From positions 62,001 through 126,000 of the forward strand of contig NZ_JBHYRS010000006.1 in assembly GCF_047974105.1 (NCBI RefSeq): DNA of 64,000 bases, read 5' to 3'. The notes beneath the pieces were generated by a model. That model was not told where the DNA came from. It did no database searches and was given only the letters and a program-made list of their open reading frames with translations. Origin of the DNA: Mitsuokella sp047974105 (lineage in GTDB: Bacteria > Bacillota > Negativicutes > Selenomonadales > Selenomonadaceae). The first letter of the stretch is position 1. Each line of letters begins with the position of its first letter. Positions 32,542 through 42,079 of the stretch are shown in pieces. Both the position numbers and the translations under genes were made by a program.

Positions 32542-33415
32542 ATTGGGCATGTTTTGTTTTTATCTGCGTGTACAGCCAGCTCCAAAGGGGCTGCAGGTAG
32601 AGGTAGACGGCAGCAGCGATGCCCCATGATGAGGCGCCGAGGGCTGCTAACGGTACGGCGGAAGCCACGCTCCAAGGCAGCAGGGCTGCGAGTACGATGG
32701 TCGTATCTTCAAGGGCCAAGGCCATTTCCTGTTCGTTATCGTAAAGGTCGCGGCAGAGCTCATGCACCATGATGGACGAAAGCGTCTGGTTGCAGGCAAT
32801 GGCGACGGATGCAAGCGAGACGGCAATCGTGCAGCCAAACGTCGTGAGCAGGCGGGCAAGACGGTGGATGCCAGATTTGACGCCGTCGAGCAGGTCCGTT
32901 TTTTCGAAAATTCCTGCGTAAGAGCACGAAAGCGCGACGAGCACGGCAGGCTGTGCCATGGAGAGCAGGCCGCCGCCGTTGAGCATCGCCGCGAGCTCGG
33001 GGTCCGTGGTTTCGTAGCCCGTGAGCAGCATGGGCAGCAGCGTCATCATGTCCATGCCCTGTACGAAAAGGCAGAGCCCGATGGCCGCCGCAATGCTGAC
33101 GAGCATTGTTTTCCAGACGGCAATGCGCAGCACGGACATGACGATGACGGCCAAAGCCGGCAGCAGAACAGGCCAAGTGAGGACGAAATCCTGCTGAAAT
33201 CTCGCGAGAATGCCGATGAGCACCATGCGGATTGTACGGATCCCCTGCCACGACAAGGACAGAAGTTCCCTGACCGACAAACGGCGATATCGTCCATACG
33301 AGAAAAAGACCACATAGCCAAAGGCCAGAGCGTACAGGACCGAAACATGAAAAAACAGGCAGAGCACCAGCCCTGCCGCAAAAAGCCCTAAAGGAAGAAA
33401 AGAAGGATATTTCAT
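32540..33415 (-). pseudogene. NhaC-family Na+/H+ antiporter with large internal deletion
   Basis: A 291-residue membrane protein. The first 70 residues (LPLGLFAAGLVLCLFFHVSV, LSWQGIRTIRMVLIGIL) look like the start of NhaC. The rest (LTWPVLLPALAVIVMSVLRI, NGGGLLSMAQPAVLVALSCS, AGIFEKTDLLDG, NQTLSSIMVHELC, LEDTTIVLAALLPWS) follows the C-terminal half. Normal members have 430-480 residues. About 130 residues, including the conserved GxxSGAYFGDK region, are missing at about residue 70 without loss of frame. Antiport by this protein is doubtful. The start follows no strong ribosome site. Confidence 0.65.
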
Positions 33416-33554
33416 CTGGATGCAGGCGGGACAGCCAACGTCCCGTCAACGTCACCTCGCTTTCCTATGCAGCGTAGTTTATAGTCTTCATTATAACAAA
33501 GCGGCATCCTGCGAAAAGCTAAAAAAGAGTACTCGCTGAACCGAATTATTGCTA

Positions 33555-33825
33555 TTGCAGGCAATTTTGGCCTGTGCTAAAATATAGACATAGGAAAACC
33601 GGCGGGTGGAATCGCCGGTGTCCCTTCAATTTTGAGTTGAGGACACGACTTTTCTCTAGGTGACTGTACTTGACTCTTACTTAAGGATCGTTACGATCAG
33701 CGTTGCGAAAGCTATCAGCAGGGATAGTTCTTCGTAAAGGCTCATACGCACGCCCCCTTTCGCAGAGAAAGGGCAGCCAGCTCCGCCGGCATACAATAGT
33801 ATACCATGGAGCTGGCTATTTTTCT
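33555..33825 (+). ncRNA. Candidate antitoxin RNA of the type I toxin-antitoxin locus
   Basis: TTGCAG (33555-33560) and TAAAAT (33578-33583), 17 bases apart, would start a plus-strand RNA near 33590. It begins with the hairpin CCGGCG/TCGCCGG (33599-33618) and then TGTCC-TCAA/TTGA-GACA followed by CTTTTCTCT, a first stop point. A longer form could end at AGCCAGCTCC/GGAGCTGGCT + ATTTTTCT (33775-33823). Either form is antisense to the toxin mRNA on the minus strand. The exact end is uncertain. Confidence 0.5.
33677..33745 (-). CDS. Small hydrophobic type I toxin (holin-like toxin family)
   Basis: A 22-residue peptide starting MSLYEELSLLIAFATLIV and ending TILK. It is a short acidic start followed by one membrane-spanning helix, as in the putative holin-like (Hol_Tox, TxpA/BsrG-like) toxins of Firmicutes. 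The ATG has AAGGGGG seven bases upstream, and a TATACT extended -10 (TGGTATACT) lies about 55 bases upstream of the start. A convergent promoter produces an overlapping RNA. Too short for standard gene finders. Overexpression of such peptides depolarises membranes. Confidence 0.65.
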   Translation of the reverse strand: MSLYEELSLLIAFATLIVTILK

Positions 33826-33866
33826 ATTTTGAACTGCTATCTTTGTAGTTTGTAGGAGGCACAACC

Positions 33867-34142
33867 ATGAGAACGTGGGATGATTATAAAACGCATGTCA
33901 AATCAGTCAGCGAGGAAGAACGCCGTAATATGGAAGAAATTGAAGAAGTAGCCGATATCGTCTCTTCTATCATTCGCCGGCGTCAAGAGCTCGGCATCAG
34001 TCAGCGCATGCTGGCTGAACGCTGCGGACTGCCGCAGTCGTCGGTTGCCCGCATTGAGACCCTTAAGACGACGCCAAAGCTGGATACGCTCGTCAAGCTC
34101 ATGCAGGCAATTAACTTGAAACTTCAGGTTGCTGCCGTCTAA
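33867..34142 (+). CDS. XRE-family antitoxin (HigA-like), orphan
   Basis: A 91-residue protein with a helix-turn-helix (IIRRRQELGISQRMLAERCG, LPQSSVARIETLKTTPKLDT) in the C-terminal two thirds, typical of HigA-type antitoxins. GGAGGCACAACC precedes the ATG. The expected RelE/HigB toxin gene is absent on both sides; upstream is the type I toxin locus and downstream is the replicon 2 origin. It may act as a plasmid regulator. Confidence 0.8.
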   Translation: MRTWDDYKTHVKSVSEEERRNMEEIEEVADIVSSIIRRRQELGISQRMLAERCGLPQSSVARIETLKTTPKLDTLVKLMQAINLKLQVAAV

Positions 34143-34352
34143 AAAAGATGTGCCAGCTTAGCGACTCTTCGCATGATGTTTCGGAGGGTGATGACTAGTC
34201 GGACTCAAAAATAAGAGAAATTGAAGATTGAACAATAACAGGGGGAAGCGAAGCGAGGGGGCTCTCCCCTGTTGTTGTTATTATATGTAACATATGTATA
34301 TATATGTCGGAGCGCTGGAAGCTAGTAATGGCGCGGGTTTCAGGACCTAACT
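34143..34352. other. Non-coding region left of the replicon 2 iterons
   Basis: No gene is seen. A hairpin AACAGGGGGAAGC / GGCTCTCCCCTGTT (about 34228-34274) followed by GTTGTTATTATATG could terminate the antitoxin transcript. Confidence 0.5.
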
Positions 34353-34622
34353 TATGAAAAAATTGCGGTCATCCTATGAAAAATTTGCGGTAAAGTTATG
34401 AAAAAATTGCGGTCGAACCTATGAAAGATTTGCGGTTCTATCCTCGAAGCTATGAAAAATTTGCGGTTGTCCGGATGAGCTTTGAAATCTAAGATAATCC
34501 GACTATTATCTGACTATTGTCCGACTGTGAAATAAAAAAAAAGATGTGATAACCTATGAAAAAAATGCGTCAGCCCATAAAAAATATTCGGTGCCTCTTT
34601 GAACCTATGAAAAATTTGCGGT
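34353..34622. repeat. Iteron array of replicon 2
   Basis: Repeats of CTATGAAAAATTTGCGGT start (at TATG) at 34353, 34375, 34397, 34420, 34451, 34555 and 34606, with a weaker copy near 34577. The first four are 22-23 bp apart. Variants differ in the A/T run (AAAAAATT, AAAGATTT). This array is unrelated in sequence to that of replicon 1. Confidence 0.85.
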
Positions 34623-34664
34623 ATCAGTGTCGCAGATAAAGATCTTCAGGATATTGCCATGAAA

Positions 34665-34704
34665 CTATGAAAGCCTTGAAAAGTTTCATAGCTTCAGGTA
34701 GAAT
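34665..34704 (+). promoter_or_regulatory. rep2 promoter overlapped by inverted iteron half-sites
   Basis: TTGAAA (34676-34681) and TAGAAT (34699-34704) are 17 bases apart. CTATGAAA (34665-34672) and TTTCATAG (34684-34691), the 5' half of the iteron in inverted orientation, flank and overlap the -35 box. This is the usual operator for dimeric Rep autorepression. Confidence 0.7.
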
Positions 34705-34724
34705 ATCTTTAAGAGGTGAAAGCG

Positions 34725-36005
34725 ATGGCTGATACAGTGATTAAGAAAGTTGACGAACGTGCCTTAGTTCGTCAATCAAATGAGCTAGTCGAAGCAAATT
34801 ACAAGCTCACATTGGCAGAACAAAAGGTAATCCTGAATTTTATTGCCCAAATCGATACCACAAGAGAAAATTTTACGGTGAACCGTATCAATGCAAAGTC
34901 CCTGTCAGATGCGTGCGGCTTCAATGCCAAGTCCGGATATTGGCAATTGCAGGATGTCATAAAGAAGCTTTTGACGCGTTCTATTATCCTGCAGCATCGC
35001 GATGGCTCGGGGTGGTATGGCTCCCATTGGGTTCAGTCGTGTGAGTATGTCACGGGAAAAGATGGAGATAGCGACTGTGCCTATGTCGAGTTTAAACTCG
35101 ATGAACGGCTTTGTCCTCATTTTCTGCAGCTTCGGGAACGATTCTTAAAGTCCGACTTAAAAAGCTTAATCGCATTTTCGCATGTCTATAGTACTCGCTT
35201 CTATATGATTTTCAAAAATCGGATCAAGATAGGACATGCACGATTTACATTTCAGGAGTTATGTAAGATACTGGAGCTGCCACAGTCTTATCAGAAGAAG
35301 ACGACGGATCTGAAAAGTCGGGTCATCAAAGTCGCTGTTGAGGAAATCAATGAGAAAGCAGACATCACGGTAGAATATGCTTATTACAAGCAAGGGGGGC
35401 GGGCTCATGTCGGTGTTGACTTTACCTTCTATGAAAAGTCGAAGCAAAAGGCAGTGCCTATTTCAGAACGTCCTGCTCAGTCTGAGGAACTTGATGACGA
35501 AGCGCAGAAGATGCTGGCTCGTTTGATGAATCCTGACCGCTGGAATGTCACGGAGAAGATGGCGCGGCAGCTCATCAAGGATTATCCGCTTTCTTTGCTG
35601 GACGCGAATCTTCGCTATGCTTATAAGTACCGCAAGAACAAAACGTCCTTAGGCGGATGGCTGATTTCCTGCATCCGCAACGATGAGGCCGGAAGGGAGC
35701 AGGCGCGCGTCGCGGCGAAGAAGGCGGAGGAAAAGCGGCAGCATGAGAAAGCAGCGGAAGCAGCGGATCTCAAGCATGGCATTTTTGCGGAGCCGGATGA
35801 AGCCGCGAAACGCGTGGAAACGACATACGAGATCCTCGACAACGCCGTCAAAGAATCGAATGAGCTGGGCACATACACGATTCTGCAGGTGAAAAAATAT
35901 TTGTCGGATGGCATGGATGAGAAAGCAGAAAAACTCCTGCAGATGCATCAGCTGACGCTCTCGGCGTTCCGAGAGAAGTACCTGCCGGAAGATAAAAGTA
36001 AATGA
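34725..36005 (+). CDS. Plasmid replication initiator, Rep_3 family (replicon 2)
   Basis: A 426-residue initiator. VRQSNELVEANYKLTLAEQK and VILNFIAQIDTT are the classic first winged-helix entry; YVEFKLDERLCPHFLQLRER, SLIAFSHVYSTRFYMIFKNR and FTFQELCKILELPQSYQKKT form the second. The C-terminal 150 residues are charged and coiled. The gene is intact, unlike replicon 1. The ATG at 34725 follows AGAGGTG. It should bind the CTATGAAAAATTTGCGGT iterons directly upstream and repress its own promoter. A terminator follows at 36073. Confidence 0.9.
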   Translation: MADTVIKKVDERALVRQSNELVEANYKLTLAEQKVILNFIAQIDTTRENFTVNRINAKSLSDACGFNAKSGYWQLQDVIKKLLTRSIILQHRDGSGWYGSHWVQSCEYVTGKDGDSDCAYVEFKLDERLCPHFLQLRERFLKSDLKSLIAFSHVYSTRFYMIFKNRIKIGHARFTFQELCKILELPQSYQKKTTDLKSRVIKVAVEEINEKADITVEYAYYKQGGRAHVGVDFTFYEKSKQKAVPISERPAQSEELDDEAQKMLARLMNPDRWNVTEKMARQLIKDYPLSLLDANLRYAYKYRKNKTSLGGWLISCIRNDEAGREQARVAAKKAEEKRQHEKAAEAADLKHGIFAEPDEAAKRVETTYEILDNAVKESNELGTYTILQVKKYLSDGMDEKAEKLLQMHQLTLSAFREKYLPEDKSK

Positions 36006-36072
36006 ATTGGCCAAGGATAATGGTCTGGCGTTCTGAGTTGGATTGCTTGACGAAACTTATTTATATCCTTAC

Positions 36073-36100
36073 AGCTCCGCATTTTTGCGGGGCTTTTTTG
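36073..36100 (+). terminator. Terminator after rep2
   Basis: AGCTCCGC, loop ATTTTT, GCGGGGCT, then TTTTTTG. Confidence 0.85.
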
Positions 36101-36287
36101 TGTTGGCAGGGAAAACGGTATCTTGAGTCGAAATTGTTTTATAAGACTTAAAAAAGAAATTAGTGTGTCTTCTTGCAGGAGGATAAACGTGCGGACGAAA
36201 CAAGTAAATGGTCCTGCAGGAAGATGCGCAAAAGAGGTGCCGCCTCTGGAAAAAACGGCGAACAAGAATATGAGGGGAAGTGGGTTT

Positions 36288-39200
36288 ATGTGGCTGGCAA
36301 AATTGCAGATGGAGGTTTTTCGATTTCCGACGGACGGCGTCAAGATGGTCGCGAAGGTCGTGAATCCTCACTATGCCGAAGTCATTAAACGGAAACTGTT
36401 GGAGCAGGGAATTGAGGCGGAAATCGGCAAGTCGCTTGATGTGACGAATGACCTTTCTCTGCGCGGTTTAAGCGAGGGGGCAAAAACATTTTTTCAACGG
36501 GAGCAGCTGGCGAGACATGCCGGCTGGAGCCGTTCTGTGCGCGATAATCTGGAAAAATGGATTGCGGCCGGCGGGCTGCAGGATGAGGATGAAGTCGTCA
36601 AACGCTATCAGCCGTTTTTTCCGAAGAGGGTCTGGCCGTATTTTGAGGAGCTCGTGCTGACGACGTATCGTTATATCTGCAGCCGGATGAATCCTGACGT
36701 CATTGCCAAGGAGTTCATGCAGGATTTTTATGATTTGACGGAGGGGAAGTGTCTGCGTATCTGCCGCTGCTACGATGAGGAGACGCATCTTCTCGTGGAA
36801 CAGGCTGTGCGCGCAGAACTGCCGGAGCACGATTTTTGCTGGCTTGACTGCAAGGGCGTCAATTCATCGGACGCAGAGAAGGAACTCGTAAAACACATTT
36901 TGCCGGCCAAGGGGCAGGATGAAAAAGAAAACGAACTCTATGATTCTTTATCGCGTTGGCTCAACCGCTATCGGAATCATTATCAAAATCCTTCTGACCT
37001 TGAGAACGCCTTTGCTTATCATGTGGAAGAAATGAAGCTGTCATCAAATCTGGCCAAAGTCGCCGCGATGATCTGGAAGCGCTATGTCGTTTGCAGGGAA
37101 ATGAAGAAGCAGGAGATTGCGGTCAATCATCTGCGCAGTTCCAATCTGCAAGGCATGCTGGAAGATTATTTTCATATGGATATTCATGGCGGTGTCGAGC
37201 TGAAAGAAGGAGCCCGTCAGGCGGCCGCGAAAAAATGGCTGCGCAAACAGAGGGAAGAAGCGGAACAGAAGAAAAAGGCGGCGGACAAAAAGGATAAGAG
37301 TGACTTTCATATCAAGGATGATATGGCGGAACTTAAGAAGCTGGTAAAAGCGGCCGTGCCGGCAAAAAAGGCAGACAGCACGGAAAAATCCGTTCAGGGA
37401 AATCATGCCGCACGTCCGGAAAGTCTCATTAAGGACAGCCGCGCTTATCTGCTGCAGATTTTAAAGGGCATGCCGCTTGGAAGTCAGCTCAGTCAGGAAA
37501 AGCAGGCAGCGGAGAATTTTACAGAGGCAAAACTTGCCGGCGTGCGCAGGGAGACGGCTGACTTTCTCGCGTATGCGAATGCGCAGAAAGTCGATATCAT
37601 CAGCCGTCTGCAGTTCTTTACGGAGCAGCAGAGCAAAAAAATTCGTACGCATAAGCAGCTGACGAATGCCCTGCTTCATCAGGAGATGATTCCTTCGAGC
37701 TACAAGCTGCTGCTGCACGATATTTTTGCGCATATGCCTAAAAAATCCGAACCGAAGGCCAAGAACAGCCATTACCTCAAACGTCTCAATTATATCAATC
37801 AGGCAAACGGCGGCAAAAATAAGCAGGAGGTAAACGAAAGCGGCAAGGAAAAGTCGGATTTGTCAGCATCGCAGCCAGACAGTCAGGATGCTACTGCTGT
37901 CGATAAAAGTCAGCTGTTTGAGGAGGTACTGGCCGGGGAGCGTGCGTATTTTGCCGGTGACCATGCAGAAGGCAGGAAGAAAGAACTGCCTTTGACGGAG
38001 CCTGAGGCCATGCAGGCTTATACGGCGCTGATTCACTGCCCCCTGCAGACTCCTGCGGATGCGTATCTTTTTGCGGCTTCGGCAGCTCTGCTCTTTGCGT
38101 ACAGCCGTCAGCAGCAGCAGGTTTCTCCTGCATATCTGTCGCAGCCGCTCGGCCGTCTGAAGCAGGCGAAAGTCATTGAGGCCAATCCCAATATCTGCAC
38201 CTACGCGAAGGATTTCTTTTATCTCGTGGTTTACGGACTGCGGTTTCAGATTGGCGAGGCCCCACCGGAGGCTGCGGCTTCGCCGCTTGTGACTCTTTTG
38301 CGTCAGGATGATGAGGTCGATGCCTGTAAAGAGCCGTTTGTCGCTTGGCAACGGGCACTTCATTGTCAGCGTGAATGCGGACAGGCCGAAGTGACGGAAA
38401 AAATCGAAGCGGACCTGAAACGGCTGGCAGACGCTATGGAGCGGGGACAGGCCTCCATGACCGAAGAGGGCGTTGTCTATCACTGGGGGCCGGACCTTGA
38501 GGCCGAGGTCCGCGCGAACAGGCCGCTTGCTTATCTTTTAAAGGAAGAGGCCGCAGGGAAAGAGTGCGCGCGTTTCCGCAATCCCGAAGAAGCGGCAATC
38601 ATCCGCGCTTTTCTGCAGCGTGCTTTTCCGGACCGGCCGTTTGTCATTTTGGACAGAGAGAATGTACCAGAGAAGACGCTGGCTGCTTTCAATGAGACAT
38701 GGCCGGCTTACGGTGTCTACGATGTCAGCAAAAAAATGCATTTTCTGCTGGCCACGGCCCGCACGCAGGAAATGGCGGAGCAGATTGCGGCTCTCTTTCA
38801 TCAATACAAGAACCGCATGTATAAAGCCGTGCCCGTGAGTCAGGAACGCGAGTCGGAAATCGCGGCGTATCATGGCGTTGTGCCCGAGGCGATTCTTCAT
38901 CTGACGGGCTTTATCGACCCGCAAAAGACCCTTTATGAAGAAATCTATGACTTTCTCATGGAGGACGGTTCGGCTGTCTACATGAAGGCGCTGTTTGAAA
39001 AGTACTACGCACTGTTCCCTGTGAAATGCAGGAAGAATGTGCGCGGTGAAATCCGCTCCTTTATGTTCCATATCTTCAAGCGCGTCCGCTATGAGGCGGA
39101 GTATGCCGTCCAGGAAGATGCCAGCAGGATTCTGACAGAGCCGAAGTGGCAGGAATATGCGATGAAGGTTTTCCGCGGTGAGGAAGCAGCAGAGCTCGGC

Positions 39201-41984
39201 CCTGCAGAAGAGTCCGAAACGAAGGAACAGCCGACAGAGTCCGACAAGTCCGACGAAAGTCACGAAGTTTCTCAAGACGAGCAGGACAGTCTTGCGGCAA
39301 GGACCGGCTCTGCCGCAGAAAAAGCAGAAGAAAAGGGCGAGCAGGAAGAAAAACAGGGTCTGCAAAATGGAAAAGAGGCAGAAGAGGCCGCTTTTTCTGA
39401 GGCAAGTGACATAGGGAAAAGCAGGAAAGAAAGTTCAGAACCCAGGGAAAAATCAGCATCTGCAAAAACGGCCGAAAAGTCAGCGGGCAAACTGCGCGTG
39501 CCGAAAAAGCATAAGGAACATGTCGAGCTGTTCCGCGGCATTCAGTTTGACAAGCATATTTTCCGTCATGTGCCGGCCGCGTATCAGGAGCGGTTTCGGC
39601 GGACGTTTGCCAAGCGTCTTGAAAAGATGCAGTCCATTTTCAATGGCGAGCACAGGGCTGCGGGCAACGACTTCAAGATGGTCGCAGGCGCACATGGAAA
39701 ACGCGTGTTTAAACGGCGCATCGGCGATCACCGCCTGAGCATGGTCTACAAGGACGGCATTTTGACGCTTTTGGCACTCAGCAGCCACGACCGGCAGATG
39801 GCCGATATTCGCAAAATCCGCGGCAAGAGCATTGGCTATGTCTACTACGATACGGCTGACTTTCTGCATCAGCTCGATGCGTGGCAGGAAAAGGGCGAAC
39901 GCAAGCATATTTCGCTCGGCGATTACCTCGCGACGCCGACGCATTTTGTCTTTGATGAGGACCAGAAGGCCATCATCGAGAGCACGGAGAAAGCCGAGAA
40001 TCTCTCGGTTATCGGCAATGCCGGTGCGGGAAAGTCGGTCGTCGGCCTCAAATGGCTGCGCGAGGAACTCAAAGAGCCGCATCACGATGCCCTCTATCTG
40101 ACAATGTCGGAAAACCTCGCCTATACGCTTGCCTTCACCTTTGACAAAGAGCAGATGGAGCAGGGCAGTTCCCTGCCCTCAAAAGCCGAAATCCGCACGA
40201 CATTTGACTTTTTACGCGCAGAAGTCAAGGAAGCCTATCCGCAGATTCCGGAACAGAAGCTTTTAAACGCCGCGCAGAGCTTTGCTGAATTCGTCAATTT
40301 CTGGCAGGCCGAGGTCGACTGGACGCAGTTCTGGAATCATAAGGACAAGGCCTTTGCGAGCCAGACGGAGGAAATGACGCGGCTTTCGGCCTGGCGCGAG
40401 ATTCACGGCATTATCAAGGGAGCCGTGCCCGAGGATGTCGATTATCACCGACTTGATAAAATTCGGCCGAATCTTTCGGAGAACGAGTATCAGAAGCGGC
40501 TGCAGCAGGAAAAGAAGGCCAGCCGCAGTACGGTGCTCTGGGAGACGACGCTTTACCGCGTTTATGAGAAGTATCAGGCTTATCTGCACCGTCACGGGCT
40601 TTTTGATGACAATGATATGGCAAGGCTGCTGCTGCGGAAAAAGCGCAGACATGTCAAGAAATACGGTGCAGTCTTTGTCGACGAATGTCAGGACCTCACG
40701 CAGATGGAGCTTTTGGCGATTTTTCATCTGCTCGACGGCACGCGCCGCAAGCGCATGGCCTCGGACCGCTGCCAGATGGTGCAGCCGACGTACTTCGATG
40801 AGGGCTGGATGCGCACGGCGTCGAACGACTACGACCGCGCACAGGGCCGCAAAATTGAAGAGATGGGCCTGAGGCCGCGCTTCCTTCATTACAATTACCG
40901 TTCGAGCCGCAGCATCATCGAGTTTCAGAATTATCTCGTGCAGTATTTCCGCAGAGGGGGCCTTTTGACGCTGCGTCAGGATGAGCTGAAGGAAATTGCC
41001 GTGCCGCCAATGACGGCGAGCGGCATGAAGCCTGTCTGGGTCATGGCGAGTGACAAAAACCGCGAACACCTCATTCATGACCTTTGGCGCAAAGTGCCCG
41101 CGAGTGACTTGCAGACGATTTTTGCCTTTGCCGGCTCGCCGTCGAAACAGGACTTCCCGCTGACAGCCGAGGATGCCGTGACGGACATCATTCACTGCAA
41201 GGGCATGGAGTATCCTTCGGTGCTGCTCTACAACATCCTATCGGAGACGCGCGACAATCCGGCTCTCGCGTGGAAGTATTTTTACGTCGGCGCGACGCGC
41301 GGCAATGCCTGTCTGATCATCTACGAAGAGGCAGCAAAGCCGGGCACGAAGCTCTATGAATTCCTCGAAGATGCCGCGATTGAAGGCCTAATCGATTATA
41401 CGGACGACCTTTTAGGCAAGGCCGACTACGGCGAGATGACGTGGCTCGGCTATCTTTATCAGAGCATCCATGAAAATACCGATGAAAATCGCATGGAGAC
41501 GGCCGAAAATGCCCTGAACTTTGGCCAGTACGAGCTGGCCCTGAGCATTTACGCGGCCGAAGGCAAGGACGAGAATATGATTGCCTACTGCCGCGGACGC
41601 GTCAAAGAAAGTCACGGCGACTACAAGGCGGCCCTGCAGTCGTATGCGGGCCTCGCCCCCGACTGGTCGAACCGCGGCCGCACGCGCCAAAATGCTGCCG
41701 AGACCATGCTGACGCGGCCGGATGTAGAAGGCCCCGAGTTTTTGGCGGCCTTCTGCCTGACGGGCAGGGGCATGCAGGATTTTGTCCTTCAGGCGAAGAA
41801 AGCCTGGCAGTACAAATACGGCGAAGTGAGGAGCAGTCATTTCTATACAGCTTTGTATGAAGCGTTGCAAAATTATCCGTTCCTTACAAGAGCCTTTGCC
41901 AAATGGACGTGGCAGAAAGAAGCCGCCATCGAAAAGGCCGGCGAAGCCATCGCGGCAGCCGCTGACTTATGGCCGCTGACCTGA
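36288..41984 (+). CDS. Giant RelE-like + UvrD/SF1 helicase protein with long N-terminal extension
   Basis: A 1898-residue protein. Residues 1 to about 960 are an alpha-rich region I do not recognise, interrupted by a Lys/Glu linker near 320-400. A disordered Glu/Ser/Lys segment follows (about 965-1070). Residues about 1073-1175 have the RelE/ParE toxin fold pattern (VELFRGIQFDKHIFRHVPAA, RIGDHRLSMVYKDGILTLLA). A SF1A helicase follows: Walker A GNAGAGKS (about 1243-1250), VFVDECQDLTQ (about 1462-1472), YNYRSSRSIIEFQN (motif IV), IIHCKGMEYPSV (motif V, about 1633) and YVGATRG (motif VI, about 1665). The C-terminus has TPR-like helices. RelE-UvrD fusions are known; this N-terminal half is not familiar. 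The start at 36288 is the best of several ATGs, but its ribosome site is weak. A 225-residue coiled-coil gene follows. Confidence 0.75.
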   Translation: MWLAKLQMEVFRFPTDGVKMVAKVVNPHYAEVIKRKLLEQGIEAEIGKSLDVTNDLSLRGLSEGAKTFFQREQLARHAGWSRSVRDNLEKWIAAGGLQDEDEVVKRYQPFFPKRVWPYFEELVLTTYRYICSRMNPDVIAKEFMQDFYDLTEGKCLRICRCYDEETHLLVEQAVRAELPEHDFCWLDCKGVNSSDAEKELVKHILPAKGQDEKENELYDSLSRWLNRYRNHYQNPSDLENAFAYHVEEMKLSSNLAKVAAMIWKRYVVCREMKKQEIAVNHLRSSNLQGMLEDYFHMDIHGGVELKEGARQAAAKKWLRKQREEAEQKKKAADKKDKSDFHIKDDMAELKKLVKAAVPAKKADSTEKSVQGNHAARPESLIKDSRAYLLQILKGMPLGSQLSQEKQAAENFTEAKLAGVRRETADFLAYANAQKVDIISRLQFFTEQQSKKIRTHKQLTNALLHQEMIPSSYKLLLHDIFAHMPKKSEPKAKNSHYLKRLNYINQANGGKNKQEVNESGKEKSDLSASQPDSQDATAVDKSQLFEEVLAGERAYFAGDHAEGRKKELPLTEPEAMQAYTALIHCPLQTPADAYLFAASAALLFAYSRQQQQVSPAYLSQPLGRLKQAKVIEANPNICTYAKDFFYLVVYGLRFQIGEAPPEAAASPLVTLLRQDDEVDACKEPFVAWQRALHCQRECGQAEVTEKIEADLKRLADAMERGQASMTEEGVVYHWGPDLEAEVRANRPLAYLLKEEAAGKECARFRNPEEAAIIRAFLQRAFPDRPFVILDRENVPEKTLAAFNETWPAYGVYDVSKKMHFLLATARTQEMAEQIAALFHQYKNRMYKAVPVSQERESEIAAYHGVVPEAILHLTGFIDPQKTLYEEIYDFLMEDGSAVYMKALFEKYYALFPVKCRKNVRGEIRSFMFHIFKRVRYEAEYAVQEDASRILTEPKWQEYAMKVFRGEEAAELGPAEESETKEQPTESDKSDESHEVSQDEQDSLAARTGSAAEKAEEKGEQEEKQGLQNGKEAEEAAFSEASDIGKSRKESSEPREKSASAKTAEKSAGKLRVPKKHKEHVELFRGIQFDKHIFRHVPAAYQERFRRTFAKRLEKMQSIFNGEHRAAGNDFKMVAGAHGKRVFKRRIGDHRLSMVYKDGILTLLALSSHDRQMADIRKIRGKSIGYVYYDTADFLHQLDAWQEKGERKHISLGDYLATPTHFVFDEDQKAIIESTEKAENLSVIGNAGAGKSVVGLKWLREELKEPHHDALYLTMSENLAYTLAFTFDKEQMEQGSSLPSKAEIRTTFDFLRAEVKEAYPQIPEQKLLNAAQSFAEFVNFWQAEVDWTQFWNHKDKAFASQTEEMTRLSAWREIHGIIKGAVPEDVDYHRLDKIRPNLSENEYQKRLQQEKKASRSTVLWETTLYRVYEKYQAYLHRHGLFDDNDMARLLLRKKRRHVKKYGAVFVDECQDLTQMELLAIFHLLDGTRRKRMASDRCQMVQPTYFDEGWMRTASNDYDRAQGRKIEEMGLRPRFLHYNYRSSRSIIEFQNYLVQYFRRGGLLTLRQDELKEIAVPPMTASGMKPVWVMASDKNREHLIHDLWRKVPASDLQTIFAFAGSPSKQDFPLTAEDAVTDIIHCKGMEYPSVLLYNILSETRDNPALAWKYFYVGATRGNACLIIYEEAAKPGTKLYEFLEDAAIEGLIDYTDDLLGKADYGEMTWLGYLYQSIHENTDENRMETAENALNFGQYELALSIYAAEGKDENMIAYCRGRVKESHGDYKAALQSYAGLAPDWSNRGRTRQNAAETMLTRPDVEGPEFLAAFCLTGRGMQDFVLQAKKAWQYKYGEVRSSHFYTALYEALQNYPFLTRAFAKWTWQKEAAIEKAGEAIAAAADLWPLT

Positions 41985-42079
41985 CAATTAGACAAGAGCG
42001 CAAAAAAGCACAAATATATGCATCAATCCATGCAGGAATTCATGCAAGCACAGAAGATAGAAGAAAGTAGGAAAGCACT

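Noticed and set aside
36006..36287. N-terminal extension of the giant helicase frame from 36123
   Set aside because: The added residues are Cys/Arg-rich and low in family-like features, and no ribosome site precedes them.
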